From: Saccharospirillaceae bacterium
GTDB taxonomy: Bacteria > Pseudomonadota > Gammaproteobacteria > Pseudomonadales > Oceanobacteraceae
Assembly: GCA_021208685.1 (NCBI GenBank)
Contig: JAJOJJ010000002.1
Location: 62,001 to 126,000, forward strand
Length of the DNA stretch: 64,000 nucleotides
Reading direction: 5' to 3'
Within the stretch, counting starts at the first letter, position 1; each line of letters starts with the position of its first letter. Under the pieces are notes generated by a model. That model saw only the letters and a list, made by a program, of their open reading frames with translations. It did not search any database and was not told the origin of the DNA. The position numbers and the translations under genes were made by a program. This document shows, in pieces, positions 1 to 8,282 of the stretch.

Positions 1-112
1 GTTATATACAGGCTGCTTTGTCCGCGAGATGCGCGGAGATGAGCGTTATTAACCGCCTGCCATGGTGACTTTGCAAGGTATTCCGGCCGGGCCGGAAAGG
101 GGCAAAAGCCGC

Positions 113-199
113 TGAGTTACCTTAACGTAACTCAGACTACCGGGGGGACGCAGGAGGGGTCAATGTGCAAATCGCTCAAACGGATTGACAGATTTGCAC
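113..199. repeat. two inverted repeats downstream of the MerR gene
   Basis: A perfect 8-bp inverted repeat (TGAGTTAC at 113-120, GTAACTCA at 127-134, 6-nt loop) is followed by a 9-bp one (GTGCAAATC at 165-173, GATTTGCAC at 191-199, 17-nt loop). Neither has a T-run, so they are not textbook terminators. They lie just 3' of the MerR gene and could be transcript-end structures or operator sites of a gene to the left of the window. The rest of 1-229 shows nothing I can support. Confidence 0.4.
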
Positions 200-229
200 T
201 TATGGGAGGAAAAATCGTGACGAAAAAGA

Positions 230-676
230 TCAGCCTGGCTGGTCGTCTGACACTGGCAGGCGCTGCAGAAACTGCTGATACGCCTCGTCCGGCGCAATAT
301 CGAGCTGGCTGAGATCGGCACCGGCGGCCTGCTCGACCTTCTGCAGCTCGGCGATGGTGGCGTCCAGATCGCGGCGCTGGGCTTCCAGCTCCTGCAGCCG
401 GGTACGGCACTGATGCATCAGGCCCAGCAGACGTTCCGGGTTGGAGCGGTCGGTGTCATACAGGTCAAGGTAGGATTTGGTGTCTTCCAGCGAGAAGCCC
501 ACGCGCTTGGAGCGCAGTACAATCTTCAGCCGCGCGCGCTGGCGGTGATCGTAAATCATGGTGCGCCCGATGCGGCGCGAGGTAATCAGCCCTTTGCTCT
601 CGTATAAGCGGATAGCACGGGGAGTAATGCCGAACTCAGCGGCCAGATCGGCAACGGTGTAGTAATTTTCGGTCAT
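230..676 (-). CDS. MerR-family transcriptional regulator (LiuR-like)
   Basis: The 148-residue protein starts with a winged-helix MerR DNA-binding domain (about residues 4-70, with [13 protein letters not shown] and the wing segment [10 protein letters not shown]), then a long coiled-coil dimerisation helix (about 85-118). It has no C-terminal cysteine cluster, so metal sensing is unlikely. The motif set RAIRLYE...[12 protein letters not shown] resembles LiuR-type regulators of acyl-CoA catabolism. It is divergent from the FabG-like SDR at 947, and the shared 270-bp region is the natural place for its operator. The start is uncertain: ATG codons at 676 and 682 and an upstream TTG at 688 are in frame, and none has a strong Shine-Dalgarno. 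I prefer 676 because [12 protein letters not shown] aligns with the family N-terminus. The ligand is unknown. Confidence 0.85.
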   Translation of the reverse strand: MTENYYTVADLAAEFGITPRAIRLYESKGLITSRRIGRTMIYDHRQRARLKIVLRSKRVGFSLEDTKSYLDLYDTDRSNPERLLGLMHQCRTRLQELEAQRRDLDATIAELQKVEQAAGADLSQLDIAPDEAYQQFLQRLPVSDDQPG

Positions 677-946
677 GCGCATCAGCAATCAGGGAAAACG
701 CGCAGTCTACCACCACGAGGCCGGATTCCCAGCATCCCTCCCCTGATCGTGGCAGCCTCATGCCGCTTCATGCTATCGGCGTATAATCCACCACTTTATG
801 CTGTTCCAGCGGGGCCAACAGGTCAATACGGGACAAAAACTGACTATAATCTGGCCGTCTGTTTACCTATGTCCCGGCTGTCGTTCTGGTTTTCAGCAAT
901 GCCGCGGCGAACAAACAACCCCTTTTCAACATTTCAGGAGTTCTGT

Positions 947-1705
947 ATGGATCTGCAAAACAAAGTGATCGCCATTACCGGCGCGGGCCAGGGTCTGGGT
1001 CGTGCGATGGCGGTGTATCTGGCAGCAAAAGGGGCACGGATTGCCATTATCGACCTCGATCAGGGTCACATGGATGAAACCAAACGCCAGGTCGAAGCGG
1101 CGGGCAGCAACGGCAATACTTACCTGTGTAACGTTGCCAATGAAGAACAGGTAGAAACCACCTTTGCCGCCATTGCCGCGGATATGGGTGGTCTGCACGG
1201 TCTGGTGAATAACGCCGGTATTCTGCGCGACGGCCTGATGGTAAAAGTGAAAGACGGTGACGTCAGCAAGATGAGTCTGGCGCAGTGGCAGAGCGTGATC
1301 GACGTGAACCTGACCGGCGTGTTCCTGTGCGGACGCGAAGCGGCAGTACAGATGATTAACGGCGGCGAAGGCGGCTGCATCATCAACATTTCCAGCATTT
1401 CCCGCGCCGGTAACATGGGTCAGAGTAACTACTCTGCTGCCAAGGCCGGTGTTGCCAGTCTGGCCGTTGTCTGGGCGAAAGAACTGGCCCGTTACGGTAT
1501 CCGCGCCAACGCCATTGCACCGGGCTTTATCGCCACCGAAATGACCGCTGGCATGAAACCGGAAGCACTGGAAAAAATGACCGCCGGTATTCCGGCCAAA
1601 CGTATGGGCCAGCCGGAAGAAATTGCCTCGGCCGTCGCCTTCCTGCTGGAAAACGATTATATGTCGGGCCGCGTTGTTGAAGTGGACGGTGGTCTGCGTC
1701 TGTAA
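947..1705 (+). CDS. SDR-family oxidoreductase (FabG-like)
   Basis: A 252-residue classical short-chain dehydrogenase/reductase. It shows the Rossmann nucleotide loop GAGQGLG near residue 11, NNAG near 90, the catalytic Ser with YxxxK (SNYSAAKAG) near 165-170, and the family end motif VDGGL. It probably reduces or oxidises a 3-oxoacyl/3-hydroxyacyl thioester or similar alcohol with NAD(P)H in the cytoplasm; the exact substrate cannot be read. The start is the ATG at 947 because CAGGAG lies 6 nt upstream and [12 protein letters not shown] matches the SDR N-terminus; an open frame back to 749 is not coding. It is divergent from a LiuR-like MerR regulator, which suggests a role in acyl-chain metabolism, and is followed by a strong terminator. 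Confidence 0.93.
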   Translation: MDLQNKVIAITGAGQGLGRAMAVYLAAKGARIAIIDLDQGHMDETKRQVEAAGSNGNTYLCNVANEEQVETTFAAIAADMGGLHGLVNNAGILRDGLMVKVKDGDVSKMSLAQWQSVIDVNLTGVFLCGREAAVQMINGGEGGCIINISSISRAGNMGQSNYSAAKAGVASLAVVWAKELARYGIRANAIAPGFIATEMTAGMKPEALEKMTAGIPAKRMGQPEEIASAVAFLLENDYMSGRVVEVDGGLRL

Positions 1706-1750
1706 TCCGCCGACTTGGGATACTCCGGGGATATTTCCGGAAAATAAAAA

Positions 1751-1778
1751 ACGGCAGCGTTGGCTGCCGTTTTTTTTG
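1751..1778 (+). terminator. intrinsic terminator of the SDR gene
   Basis: Perfect 8-bp stem ACGGCAGC (1751-1758) / GCTGCCGT (1763-1770), loop GTTG, followed by eight T. Confidence 0.9.
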
Positions 1779-1938
1779 TTCATGATTTTCAGTCCGCAAC
1801 AGACTGGCCGTAGTCTGTACTGGCCAGCATCAATGAACGCCACCTGATACACTTCCATGCCGTTAATCGATGCATCATTCCACCGGCCCGACGGCGCTCC
1901 GGCCTTTGGATGAGTGAATTCATTCTGCAGATAAGCCG

Positions 1939-2256
1939 ATGACAGAACCCAATACCAACGCGTTACAACAGCTCTACACCGCACTGGCAGGCATTCCTGC
2001 CGGAAGCGTCGTGACTTACGGCCAACTGGCGGCGCTGGCGGGTATGCCCGGACGGGCGCGCTGGGTCGGACGGGTGTTGTCACAACTGCCGGAAGGCTCT
2101 CAGTTGCCCTGGTTCCGGGTGATCAATGCTCAGGGGCGCATCAGCTTTCCGCCCGACAGCGCGGCGTTTGCCCGCCAGCAATCACGGTTACTGGCTGAAG
2201 GCGTGGATTTCAGCGCCAGCGGTCGCATTGATTTAAACCGCTTTGGCCTGAACTAA
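1939..2256 (+). CDS. alkyltransferase-like protein (ATL), MGMT-fold DNA-repair sensor
   Basis: A 105-residue protein spanning only the C-terminal DNA-binding/active-site domain of O6-alkylguanine-DNA alkyltransferases: VVTYGQLAALAG (helix-turn-helix), an Arg-finger-like segment (GRARWVGRVL), and the active-site loop. The loop reads LPWFRV where true alkyltransferases have PCHRV, so Trp replaces the alkyl-acceptor Cys near residue 59. Proteins of this class bind O6-alkylguanine, flip the base without repairing it, and hand the lesion to nucleotide-excision repair. That role is known from the family and is not shown here. It stands alone between terminated neighbours. The ATG at 1939 has only a weak ribosome site (ATAAG). 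Confidence 0.9.
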   Translation: MTEPNTNALQQLYTALAGIPAGSVVTYGQLAALAGMPGRARWVGRVLSQLPEGSQLPWFRVINAQGRISFPPDSAAFARQQSRLLAEGVDFSASGRIDLNRFGLN

Positions 2257-2611
2257 CCCCCACATCCCTGTCCTCTCTGCCCTGTCTGGCAAAGTGGCAG
2301 GGTTGAACCCGCAGCAGATCACGCCCCGCCTCTCATACGCCCTCATAAATGGATAAAGCCCATGCCAGCAGGCTTTTCAGCCGGGTCCGCACAGAAGTGG
2401 GCCACGGTGATCTGCCGCCTGACGGCATTGCGCTCCAATCAGGCCACGACTCAGAGGATGACTGGCAGAGAGATACGGGACTCCTGAAAATTGAAAATAA
2501 AAGCCGCAAACATGACAGGGGATCACCTGTTTTTTTACACCCCGATAAGGGAAAGTGATCATCAGAATATCGAATAACAATAACGATCACCTCTGAAAAG
2601 CGGAAATCACC
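2257..2611. other. 355-bp intergenic region upstream of the monooxygenase gene
   Basis: No gene is supported here. A 69-codon plus-strand frame at 2349-2558 has no ribosome site and unremarkable composition, and a long minus-strand frame is the shadow of the next gene. The last 60 bases are AT-rich and presumably carry the promoter of the AlmA-like gene, but I cannot name a clear -35/-10 pair. Confidence 0.6.
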
Positions 2612-4099
2612 ATGGCTACAGAATATTTTGATGTATTGATTATTGGCGCGGGTCTGTCTGGCATTGGTGCTGGCTGTCACCTGAAAAAAGAATGCCCGGG
2701 AAAATCCTTTGCAATCCTTGAGGGCCGCAATGCCAGCGGTGGTACCTGGGATCTGTTCCGCTACCCCGGCATCCGTTCCGACTCCGATATGTTTACCCTG
2801 GGTTATGAATTTAAACCCTGGATCAATAAAAAGGGCATCGCCGACGGTGCTGATATCCGTAATTACATCCGCGAAGCATCGCGTGAAAATAACGTTGATC
2901 CGCATATCCGTTATGGCCACAAAGTCAAAGCCGCACGCTGGAGCAGCGCGAACGCGACCTGGACTCTGGACGTTGAACTGGCCGACGGCAGCAAAAAAGA
3001 ATACTGCTGTAATTTCCTGCTGAGCTGTACCGGTTATTACAGCTACGAAGAAGGCTTCACACCGGAATTCGAAGGCCGTGATGATTTTAAAGGCCAGGTG
3101 ATTCATCCACAGCAGTGGCCGGAAAATCTGGATTACAGCGGCAAGCGTGTCGTTGTTATCGGCAGTGGTGCCACGGCGGTAACTCTGGTGCCTGCAATGA
3201 CTGATAAAGCCGCACACGTTACCATGCTGCAGCGTTCACCCTCGTATGTATTAAGCGTGCCGCAACAGGATGCGATGGTTGCCGTTCTGCGCAAAGTTCT
3301 GCCGGAAAAACTGGCTTACCGGATTATTCGCGGCCGTAACGTTTCTATTACCCTGGGTCTGTACCGCTTCTGTAAGCGCTTCCCCAATGCCGCACGTAAA
3401 CTGCTGCAGTGGACAGTGAAAAAGCAATTACCGGCCGATTTCGATATGAAACACTTCACGCCGAAATATGCGCCATGGGATGAGCGTCTGTGCGCTGTTC
3501 CGGAAGGTGATATGTTCAAGGTGATTAAACAGGGTAAAGCCTCTGTTGTGACCGATCATATTGAGCGTTTTGCGGAAGATGGAATTCAGCTGAAGTCCGG
3601 TAAAAAACTGGAAGCCGATATCATCATTACCGCCACCGGCCTGAAAGTGCAGATGCTGGGCAATATGCAGGTAACCATTGACGGTGAACCGCTGAAGCCA
3701 AATACCAAAATGAGTTACCGCGGCGTGATGTTCGAAGACCTGCCGAATATGGGCATGGTATTCGGTTACACCAACGCATCCTGGACATTAAAAGCCGATC
3801 TGATTTCCAGCTATGTTTGCCGCCTGCTCAAGCATATGGACGAAAAAGGTGTGCGTCAGGTTACGCCACGCAACCATAACGCCAACATTAAACGGCTGCC
3901 ATTTATTAACATGCAGTCCGGTTATATTGCGCGGGTTAAAGATCAGATTCCGCAGCAGGGTGATGAGCGTCCGTGGAAACTGTATCAGAACTATTTCCTC
4001 GATATGACACTGTTGAAAATGGCCAGCATGGATGATCCGTCACTGGAATATGCCAACCCGATTATCGAAGAAAGCACCGCGGCCAGCGGCGCTGTTTAA
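2612..4099 (+). CDS. almA: AlmA-like flavin-containing monooxygenase (long-chain alkane oxidation)
   Basis: A 495-residue class B flavoprotein monooxygenase. It has an N-terminal FAD site GAGLSG (residues 12-17), GGTWDLFRYPGIRSDSD (43-59), the Baeyer-Villiger/FMO fingerprint FKGQVIHPQQWP (159-170) and an NADPH Rossmann site GSGATA (184-189). Length and many blocks (RYPGIRSDSDM, ENLDYSGKRVVVIGSGATA, DMKHFTP, PWDERLC) resemble Acinetobacter/Oceanospirillales AlmA, linked to growth on alkanes longer than about C32. The reaction would be terminal or subterminal hydroxylation or ester formation using NADPH, FAD and O2. It is monocistronic: its own upstream region and a strong terminator after it. 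A related cyclohexanone-type BVMO activity is the main alternative. Confidence 0.88.
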   Translation: MATEYFDVLIIGAGLSGIGAGCHLKKECPGKSFAILEGRNASGGTWDLFRYPGIRSDSDMFTLGYEFKPWINKKGIADGADIRNYIREASRENNVDPHIRYGHKVKAARWSSANATWTLDVELADGSKKEYCCNFLLSCTGYYSYEEGFTPEFEGRDDFKGQVIHPQQWPENLDYSGKRVVVIGSGATAVTLVPAMTDKAAHVTMLQRSPSYVLSVPQQDAMVAVLRKVLPEKLAYRIIRGRNVSITLGLYRFCKRFPNAARKLLQWTVKKQLPADFDMKHFTPKYAPWDERLCAVPEGDMFKVIKQGKASVVTDHIERFAEDGIQLKSGKKLEADIIITATGLKVQMLGNMQVTIDGEPLKPNTKMSYRGVMFEDLPNMGMVFGYTNASWTLKADLISSYVCRLLKHMDEKGVRQVTPRNHNANIKRLPFINMQSGYIARVKDQIPQQGDERPWKLYQNYFLDMTLLKMASMDDPSLEYANPIIEESTAASGAV

Positions 4100-4156
4100 A
4101 TACGGGTTTAAAGAACGACACTCACCCCGTCTCCGTTTTTACCAGGGAGATTACTT

Positions 4157-4182
4157 GCGCCGCTTTTGCGGCGCTTTTTTTT
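4157..4182 (+). terminator. intrinsic terminator of the monooxygenase gene
   Basis: 7-bp GC stem GCGCCGC (4157-4163) / GCGGCGC (4168-4174), TTTT loop, then eight T. Confidence 0.9.
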
Positions 4183-4297
4183 GCCGCGCTTCAGCGCCCA
4201 CCCGCAGGGAGTACTGACAGACACCGACAAAGGCATAACTTGCAGCCAGAGGCTACGCAGGGCAAAGTTATGACCTTATTAATAAGAGTAATATGCT

Positions 4298-4789
4298 ATG
4301 AATGCGTTTCCGGCGCGTGTGAACATTACAACCATGGTTCTGGCTCTTTGCCTCAGTGCGTGCACGACACCGGCAGCCGTCCACAATGAACCGCGTTTTG
4401 TCTGGGACTTACCCGTGACAGAATTTTCCCGCTACAGCGATTATCATTACCTGTTTGAATTACCCATTGGCCGGGTTGCCGCACTGGATGCTTTCGTCCA
4501 TTTCTGCACCAATGATGAAGGACACCTGATGATCGGAGGAATGTCGGCGGTCGGTGAAGGCAGTATGGCGGTGCGCCGGGTCGATGATGTCAGTGTTGAA
4601 ATCGGGGCTCCGGATGCTGAAGAACTGATGGAAATGCTGGTGCTGTCAAATGCGTACCTCAGTTGTACCTGGCAAATTGCACCTGACAGCAAAACCATAG
4701 CACGCGAACCTTTGTACTACGTGCGGCATATTAACGGTAAACACAGCGTCAAAGAGCTGGGTGCCTTTGCCGAAAAAAGCGGTGATTAA
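4298..4789 (+). CDS. predicted small lipoprotein, function unknown
   Basis: A 163-residue protein with an N-terminal signal (MNAFPARVNITTMVLALC) ending in the lipobox LSAC, Cys at about residue 22, so it is probably lipidated and exported. I do not recognise the remaining ~140 residues; they hold an acidic stretch (DAEELMEMLVL) and two further cysteines (FHFCTN-like and SCTW contexts) that could form a disulfide. It is flanked by the monooxygenase terminator and a convergent phosphoketolase gene, so it appears monocistronic. An imperfect inverted repeat CATAACT (4233-4239) / AGTTATG (4266-4272) and the palindrome TTATTAATAA lie just before the gene and could be regulatory. Confidence 0.75.
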   Translation: MNAFPARVNITTMVLALCLSACTTPAAVHNEPRFVWDLPVTEFSRYSDYHYLFELPIGRVAALDAFVHFCTNDEGHLMIGGMSAVGEGSMAVRRVDDVSVEIGAPDAEELMEMLVLSNAYLSCTWQIAPDSKTIAREPLYYVRHINGKHSVKELGAFAEKSGD

Positions 4790-4816
4790 ATCCCACAGAA
4801 AAAGGGAAATCACCGC
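4773..4816 (-). terminator. terminator of the phosphoketolase operon (overlaps lipoprotein 3' end)
   Basis: Inverted repeat GCGGTGATT (4779-4787) / AATCACCGC (4808-4816). Read on the minus strand, the stem is followed by six T (complement of 4773-4778). It lies between two convergent genes and may weakly serve the lipoprotein gene as well. Confidence 0.65.
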
Positions 4817-4842
4817 TCTTATTCATTGATCGTTCACGGTTA

Positions 4843-7308
4843 TTAAGGCACCTCTGAAACATTCCGCGCAGTGGCGCGTGAACAGTGCAGAGGTTCCTCA
4901 ATAACATCGTAAGGATTTCCTTCACCACGGATGGCGGCGAATTCTTCGGCACTCAGCCATTCCAGTGGATCACGCTGGCTCAGTCCTGCTAACGCAGCCA
5001 GCGCATCCGCCCAGGTACAACGGTTGGCAAAGAGCAAACCCTCGGAATCCAGGGTGCCACCCTGATTAACATAACCCAGTGCCACCGTACGTCGCGGGCC
5101 AAGATCCAGCAGACGGCAATGACCCAGAATCACTTCCGGACGGGTATGGACCATAAATACCCGTTGCTGTACCCGTGTCGGGAACAGGGCATCCAATACC
5201 TGAGGATCGGCCTGAATAGTCTGCTCAAATTCATCACGCGGGATGCGGAAACGGCCCGGCTCAAGCAGATAAATCAGCGAATGTGCCACGCCTTTTTCTT
5301 TTAATCGGTCAGAGGCTTTTAGTGCCTGCTGTAATTGAAATGCACCGCAGGCCACCAGTTGAAATTCCGCTGCGCAGTTACCGCGAACACAAATTGCGCC
5401 ATCCTGAATTAATGCCGCCGCTTGCGTGCCATTAAACACCGCAGGCATGGTCGATTTGGGTACGACGAGATTCCAGATTGTCCCCAAATCACCATAGCAG
5501 GCTTTTAAACAGGCCATAGCAGAATTACCGTCAGCCGGGAAAACCACGCGCGCCATATCGGACATCTCACCCAGCAGACTTTCAGCCAGGCCCGGGTCCT
5601 GATGGCTCTGCTCATTTTTGCCATTTTCCCAGACATGCGAGGTTGAAATAACCGGAATACCTAACCACGACGCTGGCTCATCCGCTTCTTTCTGATGACG
5701 GGAAAAAATAATACTTTGCCGTAAAGCTCCCAGCATTTTGCTGGCAAAGGCTTCGTAAGATACAACCATATTCAGCCCCGCCTGATTGGCCAGACAGGCG
5801 CTGACGACGGCCTCTTCATTTAAAGCTGTGATCACGCAACCATCCACGGCTTCGGCGGCACCGGCTTCAGGATCGGTTACCCGGTGCTTTAATAAATCCA
5901 GCGTCTGATTCATACGGTTGGAACGCAATTCATCGGGGTTGCCCACCCGCACACGCAGGTGAGGATTGACTTCCACCAGATCGACAAAGTAATTATCAAT
6001 CGCGGCCATCGGTGCCAGTGGCTCTTTTAACCAATGAGGATCATGACGGTTAATGGTCACAGCAACCTGCTGAACAGGTACTCTCGGCTGATTTAATTCT
6101 GTCACGGCGACACGCCAGTGCTTTTCTTCCTGCCACAGTGCCCTGACACCACGGTGGAAAAAATGAAGCGCTTCATTATCACGACGGGGATTGCTGCCCA
6201 GAGGTAAACCATGTGCAGCATTGGTTCCGGCCCCCGGGAAGCCGTAACCTTTAATGCATTCGGCAATGCAATATGGCAGCGGCACAGGGTATTTCGCAGC
6301 ACCACTGGCAACCGTGGCTGCTGCATGGCTTAAGTGCTGCTCCATAAAATAAACCGCACAAACAAAGGCTGCCGGATCGTGTCCGTCAATAATAAAAGGC
6401 GCAAATCCCTGATTGCTGAGATGTTCGACAAACCATTCGCTGCCCCCCTGTTGTGCCACCGTTGTGCGCTGATCGATCCGGCGGCCATTGGCAATCATCA
6501 CCGGGCTGACCAGACCACTGTCTTCTGCACGCCACCAGCGTGCGGCCCAGTCGCTGCCGCGCTGCTCTTCAAACGCACCATCACTTAAAAATGCCACCAG
6601 ACGTTCACCGGGCAATGGCTGGTGTACATACTGCAACCCGGCAAAACCTAAATAACCACCTTCGATTTTGGCTCCGGCAGTATTGACGTTGACATGGCTG
6701 CCCAGCGGCGACAGCGGTTTACCATCAGGGCGTACACGGTAATTATAAAAATCCTGTACAAACCGGCTCAGGCCTTCATCGGTTAACGGGTATCGCTTTT
6801 TCCGCTCTGGTAAGGCTGTGCCCGACAACAGCTGCACAGCATCAATGGCGGCGACACAATGCCCCTGCCCCATCAACCAGTCGCGGTGCTGGCCGGTTAA
6901 GCTGTTAAGCGCTAATAAAGCGCTGTAAGCCGGAACCATATTCAGCGATCCACCGGTATGCCCCTGCGGATCACGTTTAAAATCGTCAGGGGTTAAATCA
7001 CGGCCATCCAGAAAGATATGCTTGGCATAGGTCATATGCACAACCAGCCACATGGCCTGATTAGCCAGCTGATCAAGGGCAATAAGCTTACGGTAGCATT
7101 CCCCTTTACTTTTAATCTGTCCGCCTTCGAGCAGGCTGGTTGCTAATTCAAATACCTGTAATTGAGTGGCCGCTGTGTGTTTAATCACACCACAGCCTTT
7201 TGCCCAGGCAGCAAATTCGGCATCGTAATCCCGATGGGTACGCGCTTCTGCTTCAATTTCCTGAGCTTTATATTTTTCACTCAGTTTTTTATAGAGATTC
7301 AGACTCAT
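4843..7308 (-). CDS. phosphoketolase-family protein (divergent, ThDP-dependent)
   Basis: An 821-residue protein of about the length of xylulose-5-P/fructose-6-P phosphoketolases. Family landmarks: QGHCVAA (in place of PGHGGPA), SHVNVNTAGAKIEGGYLGF (phosphoketolase EGGELGY), SDGAFEEQRGSDW (GDGExETGP), LNEE and SYEAF in the Pyr domain, and TSHVWxxxxNEQSHQDPG near 575-590. Phosphoketolases use ThDP and phosphate to split a ketose phosphate into acetyl phosphate and an aldose phosphate. Several canonical residues differ, so its substrate may not be Xu5P or F6P. It is the last gene of a three-gene operon: its ATG overlaps the PRPP-synthetase stop (ATGA), implying translational coupling. Some databases label this subfamily an epimerase, which the domain layout does not support. 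Confidence 0.85.
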   Translation of the reverse strand: MSLNLYKKLSEKYKAQEIEAEARTHRDYDAEFAAWAKGCGVIKHTAATQLQVFELATSLLEGGQIKSKGECYRKLIALDQLANQAMWLVVHMTYAKHIFLDGRDLTPDDFKRDPQGHTGGSLNMVPAYSALLALNSLTGQHRDWLMGQGHCVAAIDAVQLLSGTALPERKKRYPLTDEGLSRFVQDFYNYRVRPDGKPLSPLGSHVNVNTAGAKIEGGYLGFAGLQYVHQPLPGERLVAFLSDGAFEEQRGSDWAARWWRAEDSGLVSPVMIANGRRIDQRTTVAQQGGSEWFVEHLSNQGFAPFIIDGHDPAAFVCAVYFMEQHLSHAAATVASGAAKYPVPLPYCIAECIKGYGFPGAGTNAAHGLPLGSNPRRDNEALHFFHRGVRALWQEEKHWRVAVTELNQPRVPVQQVAVTINRHDPHWLKEPLAPMAAIDNYFVDLVEVNPHLRVRVGNPDELRSNRMNQTLDLLKHRVTDPEAGAAEAVDGCVITALNEEAVVSACLANQAGLNMVVSYEAFASKMLGALRQSIIFSRHQKEADEPASWLGIPVISTSHVWENGKNEQSHQDPGLAESLLGEMSDMARVVFPADGNSAMACLKACYGDLGTIWNLVVPKSTMPAVFNGTQAAALIQDGAICVRGNCAAEFQLVACGAFQLQQALKASDRLKEKGVAHSLIYLLEPGRFRIPRDEFEQTIQADPQVLDALFPTRVQQRVFMVHTRPEVILGHCRLLDLGPRRTVALGYVNQGGTLDSEGLLFANRCTWADALAALAGLSQRDPLEWLSAEEFAAIRGEGNPYDVIEEPLHCSRATARNVSEVP

Positions 7309-8255
7309 AATGTGTCTCCTGAGGAAGCAGATGCAGGTTGCAGCATGTTCAGTACAGCGGGTGCTAATAACGGGCTGATATCAATACCGTTCGTGGCGTG
7401 GGGAATACAGTTGCAGGTCACAATACCGGCAACCGGGCCTGCCTGCATTTCTTCATCAGCGGAAGGGACTCCCGGCCCACCTTCGGCAAATACGGCATGA
7501 ACACCGATACAGAGGGGTTTATTTAATCCCTGTGTTACCAATTCTTCGGCTGTGCGCAGCATCGTCCGGCCAGTGGAAATAATATCGTCCACGAGCACCG
7601 GCTGATGATCGGCATAGATCTGTACATCCGGAATATGAATCGCGACATCACGATCACCGGTACGGGTTTTACGCAGCACCAGAAAATCGCAACCGGCAAT
7701 CCCGGCGACCTCTCTGGCCCACTGTTCACTCTCCTCATCCGGGCCAATCACCAGCGGATTACTGACCTGCTGTTTAAGATAGTGGCCAATAATGTCCGTA
7801 GCATGCAACGCCTGCGCCGGGATCGAATAAATCTCGCTCAGGCTGTGGTAACGATGCAGGTGAGGATCAATAGTAATTAAATAATCAAAACTCTGATTAA
7901 TCAGTTCAGCAAAATATTTTGACGTTAAACATTCGCCTGGCTGAAAACGGATGTCCTGACGCATATACGCGAGGTAGGGTGCCACCAGACCGATACGGCG
8001 CGCACCGAACTCCCGCAGATGACGTGCCATAAACCAAAGTGCAAGAATTTTATCGCTGGGCTGATGCAGATGACACAGTACAATAATCTCATCTCCGGCA
8101 ATCACATCCGGCAAATTAAAATACAGTTCACCATCGGGAAAATGCCGACTTTCCAGTGTTAACAGCCGGGTTTCTGTACCGCTATTACTGAGTTGCTGCA
8201 CCAGCGACTGTGCCAGAATTTCATGCCCGTCAAGGCAGAGTAGATGTGTTGTCAT
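7305..8255 (-). CDS. ribose-phosphate diphosphokinase (PRPP synthetase) homologue, class III-like
   Basis: A 316-residue protein of the Prs family: RHFPDGE (residues 37-43), RQDIRF near 99-104, the DPHLHR segment near 130-135, KTRTGDR (196-202, flexible catalytic-loop Lys/Arg) and the PRPP loop VLVDDIISTGRTM (220-232). Prs makes PRPP from ribose-5-phosphate and ATP. The KTRxGDRxV loop and the absence of the bacterial class I KRR and SPDVGG signatures look more like archaeal class III enzymes, so this is probably not the housekeeping Prs. It sits between an AMP-phosphorylase-like gene (27 nt upstream) and a phosphoketolase (4-nt overlap). A specialised role in interconverting ribose 1,5-bisphosphate or PRPP is inference. 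Confidence 0.88.
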   Translation of the reverse strand: MTTHLLCLDGHEILAQSLVQQLSNSGTETRLLTLESRHFPDGELYFNLPDVIAGDEIIVLCHLHQPSDKILALWFMARHLREFGARRIGLVAPYLAYMRQDIRFQPGECLTSKYFAELINQSFDYLITIDPHLHRYHSLSEIYSIPAQALHATDIIGHYLKQQVSNPLVIGPDEESEQWAREVAGIAGCDFLVLRKTRTGDRDVAIHIPDVQIYADHQPVLVDDIISTGRTMLRTAEELVTQGLNKPLCIGVHAVFAEGGPGVPSADEEMQAGPVAGIVTCNCIPHATNGIDISPLLAPAVLNMLQPASASSGDTL

Positions 8256-8282
8256 ATATTTCTGCCTGCGAATTTATTATTG

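Noticed and set aside
749..946. N-terminal extension of the SDR gene
   Set aside because: The ATG at 947 has a good ribosome site and the family N-terminus; the extension has none.
2349..2558. 69-codon frame before the monooxygenase gene
   Set aside because: No ribosome site, no recognisable family, spacer-like base composition.
4843..4857. 15-bp identity TTAAGGCACCTCTGA shared with 59690-59704, considered as a mobile-element end
   Set aside because: A few 15-mer matches are expected by chance in 64 kb on two strands; no inverted partner or target duplication is seen.
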